NCBI GenBank assembly: GCA_937891595.1
Contig: CALATF010000079.1
Location: 1-12,342, forward strand
Direction of reading: 5' to 3'
Length of the DNA stretch: 12,342 nt
From: an uncultured Clostridia bacterium
GTDB taxonomy: Bacteria; Bacillota; Clostridia; Christensenellales; UBA1242
Shown here: positions 6,830 to 12,342 of the stretch, in pieces
Position numbering within the stretch: position 1 is the stretch's first letter
Layout of the letters: every line of letters begins with the position of its first letter
Program-made: the position numbers and the translations under genes
The notes under the pieces: model-generated
The model's database searches: none
What the model saw: the letters and a program-made list of their open reading frames with translations, nothing else
Told to the model about the DNA's origin: nothing

Positions 6830-7925
6830 AAATTCTTTTTTTAATTATAAAATAAGTTAATAAATAATAAACAACAACTTGAACAGCTAAAACTATTATA
6901 TAAAACCAGTTAACAATACCATTATATAATAATGAATTTAAAAATAATACATAAGGCGTTCCAGGTATAGCATATAATAAGAATTGAGTAAAAATATTTA
7001 AATTATCTACAAAAGTAAATGATATAACAAATATAGGTATAACAATTGTTGCGATATCACAAAAAACTGCAGATATTTGAGACCTTAACATACTAAACAA
7101 CATTCCAAGGATTATTGACGATAATATAAAAAACGTCGAAAACAATGTAATTTCCAAAATTGAAGATTGAAAATTAATATCATTTAATATTGCCGTGTCA
7201 ATAAACATAATGACCGCTGTTTGAACTAATCCTAGAATAAAATAAGGCAATATTTTAGAAAGCATATATGTATTAATTCCTATAGGAACATATGACAAAC
7301 TTTTACTTACCGAAGTTTCATTATCCCTTGCTATAGAATAAGCTATACCAAACATCATTACAATAGCTATAGCTGTTGCCACTTCTAAAGCGAATGGTAT
7401 ATGATAATTTTCTACATGAGTTATATTAGAAGGCTCATAGACAATCTCATCAAGAATATTAGTATTTAACGTTATTCCAAAGTTTCTTAATGTTTCTACG
7501 AAACTTGCATAAGCATACCTATTTGCAGTATTACTTATTTGATTCATAAGAGATGTACAAACATAGTTTGAAGAATCATAATATAAAGTTACCTTATCTT
7601 CTTCAGTATCTTCAGGAATTGATAAAAAGACGCAAACTTTACCCTTATTCATTAAGTCTAGGCCTTCTAAATCTGAATTTACATAAGTAATAGAATCTTT
7701 TTCATAATTATCATGTATTAATTCAATTACTTTATTATTTGAAAAATCACCAGACTCTAAATAAATAGCAATAGGAAAGTTTTTCTGAGCTTTTAAAATA
7801 GAAGAAACAAAAACAATTATTGAAATGGAAAAAAGTAGCAACATAGTTATAACTACCTTGTTCCTTGTTATTCTTTTTGCTTCATATCCAACTATTTTAA
7901 AAAAGTTTTTTATTTTGCTCCACAT
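6828..7925 (-). CDS. ABC-2 type transporter permease
   Basis: A 365-residue integral membrane protein with the layout of ABC-2 exporter permeases of the YhgE/ABC2_membrane_3 kind: a basic cytoplasmic start, one transmembrane helix at about 24-44, a large extracytoplasmic domain of about 130 residues (46-177), then five helices at about 178-199, 221-245, 256-280, 285-305 and 339-361, ending in KKRI. A PGTP motif at 321-324 precedes the last helix. It starts 5 bases after the ATPase stop codon, whose GGATAA doubles as a weak Shine-Dalgarno, so the two are coupled and surely form one transporter. Such systems export drugs, lipids, polysaccharides or peptides; nothing in the sequence identifies the substrate. 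It ends in a hairpin that separates it from murI. Confidence 0.9.
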   Translation of the reverse strand: MWSKIKNFFKIVGYEAKRITRNKVVITMLLLFSISIIVFVSSILKAQKNFPIAIYLESGDFSNNKVIELIHDNYEKDSITYVNSDLEGLDLMNKGKVCVFLSIPEDTEEDKVTLYYDSSNYVCTSLMNQISNTANRYAYASFVETLRNFGITLNTNILDEIVYEPSNITHVENYHIPFALEVATAIAIVMMFGIAYSIARDNETSVSKSLSYVPIGINTYMLSKILPYFILGLVQTAVIMFIDTAILNDINFQSSILEITLFSTFFILSSIILGMLFSMLRSQISAVFCDIATIVIPIFVISFTFVDNLNIFTQFLLYAIPGTPYVLFLNSLLYNGIVNWFYIIVLAVQVVVYYLLTYFIIKKRI

Positions 7926-7930
7926 AATTT

Positions 7931-8635
7931 TTATCCATTAGCATAAATTTTTACTATCTTTTTTATATCAATAAAGCCGTTCTTCTTAAAATCTTTTACT
8001 TTTCCGTCAAATTTAATTTCACCTTGAGACAAACATATGAAAGAATCACATTCAAGCAATTCTTCTAAAAAGTGAGTAATAACAAAAATTGTCATACCAT
8101 TTTCTCTACAATAATCAATAATTTCCCAAAACTTTCTTCTAAAAATAGGGTCCATAGCGGAAGTAGGTTCATCTAATATTAATATTTTAGGAGAATGAAT
8201 TATTGCAGAGGATAAAGATAATAATTGTCTATAACCCCCTGATAAATTCTTAGCAAGAATATCCCTATGATTTTGTAAATTACAAAGATTAATAATTTCA
8301 TTTGCTTTGTTAACTGGAAGATTATAAACAGAACACAAATAACCTAAATTTTCTTTTACAGTTAAATCATTAAACAAACTAAAAGTTTGAGGCATATATC
8401 CTATTAATTTTTTTAAGAATTTTCTTTTACTTTTATTTGAAATGTCATTGTCTTGTAGATATATTTTACCAAAATCAAAAGGTTTAACACCGCAAATCAA
8501 CTCTATTAACGTTGTTTTACCTGCGCCATTAACACCTATTAAAGCTTTAATTTCGCCCTCTTTAACATTAAAAGAAACACCTTTTAAAACTTCTAATTTT
8601 CCATAATTTTTAAAAACATTTTCTATTCTTAACAT
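7931..8635 (-). CDS. ABC transporter ATP-binding protein
   Basis: The 234-residue nucleotide-binding subunit of the adjacent ABC-2 permease. All the ATPase motifs are intact: Walker A GVNGAGKTT (34-42), Q-loop glutamine Q83 in YMPQ, signature LSGGYRQ (131-137), Walker B ILILDEP (151-157, catalytic E156) and the switch histidine H188 in VITHF. The sequence between Q-loop and signature (LFNDLTVKENL) is typical of the CcmA/drug-exporter class of ATPases. It has no fused membrane domain, so it works as a dimer with the permease encoded 5 bases downstream. It starts 33 bases after the lipoprotein gene with no terminator between them, which suggests co-transcription. Substrate unknown. Confidence 0.95.
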   Translation of the reverse strand: MLRIENVFKNYGKLEVLKGVSFNVKEGEIKALIGVNGAGKTTLIELICGVKPFDFGKIYLQDNDISNKSKRKFLKKLIGYMPQTFSLFNDLTVKENLGYLCSVYNLPVNKANEIINLCNLQNHRDILAKNLSGGYRQLLSLSSAIIHSPKILILDEPTSAMDPIFRRKFWEIIDYCRENGMTIFVITHFLEELLECDSFICLSQGEIKFDGKVKDFKKNGFIDIKKIVKIYANG

Positions 8636-8668
8636 TTTTTTTCCATTTAAATACTTTTTAATAAGTGA

Positions 8669-11263
8669 TTAATCATTATTAAAAGGTATAACAAAATAAC
8701 AATTCATTTCGGCATTAAAAGTACTTATTGTAATATCAAAATCTATTTTCAAGGCAAAAGAAACATATTCACCTATAATATTTCCATCATCATCACTTAT
8801 GAATTGTATAATAGGTTGAGTAATAGAAAAGATATCATAAGTAGATTCATTCCATAATCTTTCTACTAATTCATTGTAATCAATCTTGTTTACTTCATTT
8901 GGCAATTCAATATATTGAAATAATTTATTGTAATCAATTTTAACATCTGAATCTTTACCTAATGAGATAGAAATAAGCATTCCTAAAGCATTAGCAACTA
9001 CTTTTATATCTTCTGTGCAATAAGCATTAACTGTTTTGAAGAAAGAATTCATTACACTAACATAATCCAAAGTACCATTTATATATTCACTTATACCATA
9101 TGAAATGATAGTTTCTAATTCCTTATAAGCCACTGAATTATTATCTGTAATACCTAACGCACTACAAATTAAGCCTTTAGCTAATGTTACTAGCTCTAAC
9201 TCATAAGTAGCTAAAACTTTTTTAAAATTAGATTTTATTGTATCTTCAATATTTAAGAATTGCATAGCAATTTGCAATAAATGTTTTGTACTCTGTTCAT
9301 CAATAAAACCTTTATTAATATTATCTAGTGTAGTATTGATATAACTAATTAAAACAATAGGTTCAAAACCATTGATAGGAATATGTTCTAAATATCTTAC
9401 CATAACGTAAAGTTCTTCAAAAGCTTCAATTCTATGTTGAAAGAAATCCTCTGCTTCAGCATTTGACATATACTTTTGTCTGGCAATATCAGTTATCATA
9501 GCCTTACTTATTTCAGGATCCTTCATATATTCAATATATTGACTATAATAATCTGTTAAAAGAGTTATTGTTTTAGTTTCTCTAAATGTGTCTATATACC
9601 CTTGAATTGTTGCTTCATCAGTAATACCTAACATACCGCAAACGGTTGTAATATATTGTTCATAATCATAATCAGGATTTGGTTTTATGATATCATAAAT
9701 AACATTAGTGATTAAATTTATATATTCCTCTGGAACAACTCCACCAGAGATATGAATTAATAAATTTTCAATTACTTGAAAATATTCAATTAAATTAACA
9801 ATATATACTCTTGGATTTTCATTATATATATCTACAATACCTTCTACAAGTGCCATAATATTTACAATTTGATATTCGAGGTCACTTATATACCAGTTAT
9901 TTTCTTCTTTAACATCTATTGCATAAGCTTTATATTCATTACATGCTAATACAATTTTATCTAACATTTCTTTTGTTTCAAATCTTTCTTGCTTTATAGC
10001 AGCTTCAAAAGACCCTACTACATAATCTTCTACAGTTCTTATTATTGTTCCTATTTTCTTAACATATTCGTTTGCATAATCTCTTGCCTTAGAAGAATCG
10101 TCGTATGAGACAGAACCATCTTCATTTTGAATATATACTTGAATTACTCCGCCAAAAGCACTTATAAAATTAGAAACCATGTGCTTGTAGTCTACTTCTT
10201 CTTTTACAACTTTCCTTTCAGAGCAATCATAGCCAGTTGAATTTAAAGCGGCTTCTTTTATAATCATTTTGATCATTTCATCCATTGAATAATCATAAAT
10301 AATTTGAGATAATTTATTAATTTCTGCTTTTGGGTCAATGTTTTTAAATTCACAATTTCTTACTCTAGTTACTATGCCTGTAGCAAAGTTTTGCAAATCT
10401 AAAAGAGTTTTATCGATTTTATTTTGATCATCACCTTCATCAAAAACAATATCTATATAAAACGCATTAGCAATAAAATTAGTTATGTATTCAATATAAA
10501 ATAAATTATCTTCGGTAAAGATAAAATTCATAAGATAAGGCATTAAATCAAAGCTTGTTAAATCTATAAAGAAATCTAGAACATATTTGTTAAAATCAAA
10601 TTCTATAATTTGTTGTTCAAGATCTAAAATATCTTCATTATCAGGGGTTAAAGAATTTGCTACGAAATTATTTAAAAATGCAAAATACACAAAAGCAGCA
10701 AGTTCATCCTCACCAAAGTCTATAAAAATTTCGCTATTTGCAAATTCTCCAAGAATAAGTTTGCCTGGGACTATAGTAATATCTCCTTCATAAACACCCG
10801 ACTCAACTTTATTACCTAGATAAGAGGCAGAAAATTTTGATTGCGTGGCTATAGTTAATTCTTTTGGCAACTCTGTTAACGAGTCAAAATTCAATAAAGT
10901 CTCTTTTAATTTTTCTAAAAATTCTTTTCTTTCCTTTGAATAAACTTTTATTCTAAAAGAATAAGTTTCCCCATTATATTGAAAAGATACATTTTGATCC
11001 CCTTCTTGGTTCATAATTGGTTGCTTTTTAATCATATCATTAGATAGTTCAACTTTTTTAACCGAACCATCTGTCATAATTAAAGTCAACTCATAACCTT
11101 CTAAAGAAAACTCATCATCAACAAAGTGAGTTAAAGTTTCATCTCCTGAGGTTACAAAATAAGAGTCTACATAAACTTGCGGCCCTTTATTGCAAGCCGA
11201 AAAAGCAAAAACAAATGCCATGATAATAGACACAATAAATGTTTTAAAAAAACCTTTTTTCAT
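8669..11263 (-). CDS. Large uncharacterised lipoprotein with an N-terminal Ig-like (Big_3-like) domain
   Basis: I do not recognise this 864-residue protein beyond its N terminus. It starts with a lipoprotein signal peptide, a KKGFFK start and hydrophobic core with lipobox FSAC, so Cys24 would be lipidated and the protein anchored outside the membrane. Residues about 30-108 look like a bacterial Ig-like fold of the Big_3 kind: beta-rich, with an MTDGSVKKVEL segment (63-73) and a Y-N-G-x-x-Y-x-F-x-V-like closing strand. The remaining 750 residues appear mainly alpha-helical and acidic, with short sequences CGMLGITD (542-549) and CSALGITD (700-707) hinting at an internal repeat, and a beta-rich end (about 826-860). 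No enzyme motif is seen. ATG 11263 has a GAGGAG Shine-Dalgarno (11275-11270) and its own promoter; the ABC ATPase and permease follow. A substrate-binding or surface-exposed partner of that transporter is the simplest guess. Confidence 0.85.
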   Translation of the reverse strand: MKKGFFKTFIVSIIMAFVFAFSACNKGPQVYVDSYFVTSGDETLTHFVDDEFSLEGYELTLIMTDGSVKKVELSNDMIKKQPIMNQEGDQNVSFQYNGETYSFRIKVYSKERKEFLEKLKETLLNFDSLTELPKELTIATQSKFSASYLGNKVESGVYEGDITIVPGKLILGEFANSEIFIDFGEDELAAFVYFAFLNNFVANSLTPDNEDILDLEQQIIEFDFNKYVLDFFIDLTSFDLMPYLMNFIFTEDNLFYIEYITNFIANAFYIDIVFDEGDDQNKIDKTLLDLQNFATGIVTRVRNCEFKNIDPKAEINKLSQIIYDYSMDEMIKMIIKEAALNSTGYDCSERKVVKEEVDYKHMVSNFISAFGGVIQVYIQNEDGSVSYDDSSKARDYANEYVKKIGTIIRTVEDYVVGSFEAAIKQERFETKEMLDKIVLACNEYKAYAIDVKEENNWYISDLEYQIVNIMALVEGIVDIYNENPRVYIVNLIEYFQVIENLLIHISGGVVPEEYINLITNVIYDIIKPNPDYDYEQYITTVCGMLGITDEATIQGYIDTFRETKTITLLTDYYSQYIEYMKDPEISKAMITDIARQKYMSNAEAEDFFQHRIEAFEELYVMVRYLEHIPINGFEPIVLISYINTTLDNINKGFIDEQSTKHLLQIAMQFLNIEDTIKSNFKKVLATYELELVTLAKGLICSALGITDNNSVAYKELETIISYGISEYINGTLDYVSVMNSFFKTVNAYCTEDIKVVANALGMLISISLGKDSDVKIDYNKLFQYIELPNEVNKIDYNELVERLWNESTYDIFSITQPIIQFISDDDGNIIGEYVSFALKIDFDITISTFNAEMNCYFVIPFNND

Positions 11264-11292
11264 AACATTCTCCTCAATTTTATAATAAGTTT

Positions 11293-11322
11293 ATTTTACA
11301 TTTTTTATCCTAAACTTGTCAA
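11293..11322 (-). promoter_or_regulatory. Sigma-A-type promoter of the lipoprotein-ABC unit
   Basis: On the minus strand the -35 is a perfect TTGACA (11322-11317) and the -10 is TAAAAT (11298-11293, five of six), with an 18-base spacer. The predicted transcript start is near 11286, followed by a short leader and the GAGGAG site before ATG 11263. It lies downstream of the rpsT terminator, so the lipoprotein unit is transcribed independently of rpsT. The 100 bases between this promoter and that terminator are AT-rich and hold nothing else I can identify. Confidence 0.75.
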
Positions 11323-11400
11323 TAAATTTAGTGCAAAATTAATTTTTATATAGTATTTAGTATAAAAATAAATATAAAGAAAATAAATAATTATGAAAAT

Positions 11401-11430
11401 AAAAAAAGGCTTAGATAATTAAGCCTTTTT
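11401..11430 (-). terminator. Rho-independent terminator of rpsT
   Basis: The inverted repeat AAAAAGGCTTA / TAAGCCTTTTT (11 bp, arms 11403-11413 and 11420-11430) encloses a 6-base loop. On the minus strand the stem runs into a stretch of seven T residues (11407-11401). It lies 26 bases after the rpsT stop codon, the expected place. Confidence 0.9.
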
Positions 11431-11456
11431 AAAATTATTTATTTGCAAAAACTAAA

Positions 11457-11831
11457 CTATTCTTCAGTTTTTTTTGTAGCAGTTTTTCTTGTTTTTTTAA
11501 CTGGTTTTTCTTCAACTGCTTTCACTTCTTCTACTTTTGTTTCTTCTACTTTTGTTTCTGTAGCATTAGCACTTTTAGCTTTAAAAAGTAATGTGTTAAG
11601 TCTAGAAATTTTTCTGCTAGCGTTATTTTTATGAATAACTCCTTTAGTTTCAGCAGAGTCTATATATGAAATAACATCTTTAAGCATAGCTTCAGCTTTA
11701 GTTAAATCATTTTTAACTGCTTCCCTAAAATTCTTTATCATAGTAGCCATAGTTGACTTAACATATCTATTTTCTTGTTTTCTTCTAGCTATAACAGAAA
11801 CTCTCTTTTTTGCTGATTTAATGTTTGGCAT
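11457..11831 (-). CDS. rpsT: 30S ribosomal protein S20, with C-terminal extension
   Basis: S20 binds 16S rRNA early in 30S assembly. Residues 1-87 match the usual S20: the PNIKSAKKR start, a basic helical N-terminal half, and the VIHKNNASRKISRL block at 65-78. Most S20 proteins end near residue 85-90. This one continues for about 37 residues (88-124) with a low-complexity tail of alternating acidic and basic patches, including two copies of ETKVE, then KKTRKTATKKTEE. The reading frame is uninterrupted to a TAA followed by the terminator, so the tail is not a run-on error at the stop. The ATG has an AAAGGAG Shine-Dalgarno 6 bases upstream and a strong promoter. S20 next to divergent gpr is a common arrangement in Clostridia. 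Confidence 0.97.
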   Translation of the reverse strand: MPNIKSAKKRVSVIARRKQENRYVKSTMATMIKNFREAVKNDLTKAEAMLKDVISYIDSAETKGVIHKNNASRKISRLNTLLFKAKSANATETKVEETKVEEVKAVEEKPVKKTRKTATKKTEE

Positions 11832-11856
11832 TTTTAACTCCTTTTTTTACTCGACA

Positions 11857-11885
11857 ATTCTATCACATAAAAATTTAATTTGCAA
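11857..11885 (-). promoter_or_regulatory. Sigma-A promoter of rpsT, extended -10
   Basis: On the minus strand TTGCAA (11885-11880) and TAGAAT (11862-11857) are separated by exactly 17 bases, and TGA precedes the -10, making an extended -10 element. The leader to the rpsT ATG is about 20 bases and contains the AAAGGAG site. Confidence 0.8.
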
Positions 11886-11916
11886 CATTTTTTTTGATAT
11901 TTTTAAAAGGATTATT

Positions 11917-12342
11917 ATGAATATATATTGTGAATACGAAAAACTTATTACAAATAGTAAAAAAACTAATAATTTTGATATAAAAAAAGAACAAAAACCT
12001 TTTAACACTACAATAACAAAAGTTCAATTAAAAAACAAATTTATCGCCAAGAGATTAAATAAAAAACAAGGATTTTATACAACTATTTATTGCGAAGAAT
12101 TTGATTACTTATCAAATAAGTATTTTAAATTTATAAGTAACCTACTAATAAAAGAAATTAAAAACTTACTTAATGAATTGAAGATTAATAAACATTCTTA
12201 TGCAAAGTATTTTATTGTAGGACTAGGCAATTCAGAAATTACTGCAGACTGTCTTGGAATTCATACTGTAAACAAAATTTTTTCTACAACAAAAGACATT
12301 GAAAATGGTAATTTATCAAAAAATAATTTTGGTAACGTTTTT
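11917..12342 (+). CDS. gpr: Spore protease GPR, N-terminal part cut by window edge
   Basis: An open frame of 142 codons runs off the right end of the window. GPR is the germination protease that cleaves small acid-soluble spore proteins. The recognisable blocks are TTITKVQL (about 31-38, TRVxxL in other GPRs), KKQGFYTTIY (about 49-58, equivalent to KPxGxYxTIE) and the signature VGLGNSEITADCLG (about 101-114), equivalent to VGLGNWNVTPDALG and retaining the Asp. The start is ATG 11917 with an AAAAGG site 6 bases upstream; no in-frame start lies between it and the divergent rpsT promoter. The usual N-terminal propeptide with its R-T-D-L-A processing site is not visible. The protein is more divergent than typical GPR, and no clear forespore promoter was found. 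Confidence 0.83.
   Translation, partial: MNIYCEYEKLITNSKKTNNFDIKKEQKPFNTTITKVQLKNKFIAKRLNKKQGFYTTIYCEEFDYLSNKYFKFISNLLIKEIKNLLNELKINKHSYAKYFIVGLGNSEITADCLGIHTVNKIFSTTKDIENGNLSKNNFGNVF

Noticed and set aside
10587..10793. Plus-strand open frame opposite the lipoprotein gene
   Set aside because: Antisense shadow; Ser/Lys-rich with no start signal.
11865..11892. Sigma-G-like promoter for gpr (ACATA, 16 bases, CATTTTT)
   Set aside because: The -10 matches only the CAT part of the consensus, and the spacer is short; not reliable in this AT-rich gap.
11880..11908. Plus-strand promoter for gpr using the palindromic TTGCAA as a shared -35 with TTAAAA as -10
   Set aside because: The -10 would overlap the gpr ribosome binding site and place the transcript start at the start codon, losing that site.

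Overview
The window comes from a very AT-rich, low-GC, Gram-positive, endospore-forming bacterium, most likely an uncultured Clostridia lineage. The evidence is a spore protease gene (gpr) divergent from rpsT, a YtfJ-type sporulation protein next to a DUF2953 (YtfI-like) protein and a DacF-type carboxypeptidase, A/G-rich Shine-Dalgarno sites, sigma-A-like promoters, and a DNA polymerase I whose proofreading domain is degenerate, as in Bacillus. I cannot name a genus from the sequence alone.

Layout: every gene except the last is on the minus strand. Reading in transcription order from the right, gpr (partial, plus strand, from 11917) diverges from rpsT (11457-11831), which has a strong promoter and ends in a clear intrinsic terminator (11401-11430). 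Next, behind its own consensus-like promoter, is a three-gene unit: an 864-residue lipoprotein (8669-11263), an ABC ATPase (7931-8635) and an ABC-2 type permease (6828-7925). A perfect 10-bp hairpin sits on the permease stop codon. Then comes a divergent glutamate racemase, murI (6026-6769). The last run, starting from a promoter at 5968-5996, holds an HD-domain hydrolase (5339-5941), polA (2764-5316), a lytic transglycosylase (2181-2729), a DUF2953 protein (1582-2145), ytfJ (1224-1592), dacF (64-1215) and the first 21 codons of an S4-domain pseudouridine synthase (1-63). Spacing in this run is tight, with several overlapping or abutting genes, so it reads as one operon.

How the genes fit together: much of the window concerns the cell wall and the spore. 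Glutamate racemase supplies D-glutamate for peptidoglycan, the lytic transglycosylase and D,D-carboxypeptidase trim it, YtfJ and the DUF2953 protein are sporulation-associated, and GPR degrades small acid-soluble spore proteins at germination. PolA, S20 and the pseudouridine synthase are housekeeping.

The least explained part is the lipoprotein plus ABC transporter unit, whose substrate and function are unknown. Other points worth attention are a GPR without the usual propeptide processing motif, the apparent absence of spmA-spmB between dacF and the pseudouridine synthase gene, a long charged tail on S20, and a possible leaderless murI transcript. I found no convincing mobile element, CRISPR array, tRNA, riboswitch or phage gene, and no gene-free stretch longer than about 200 bases.
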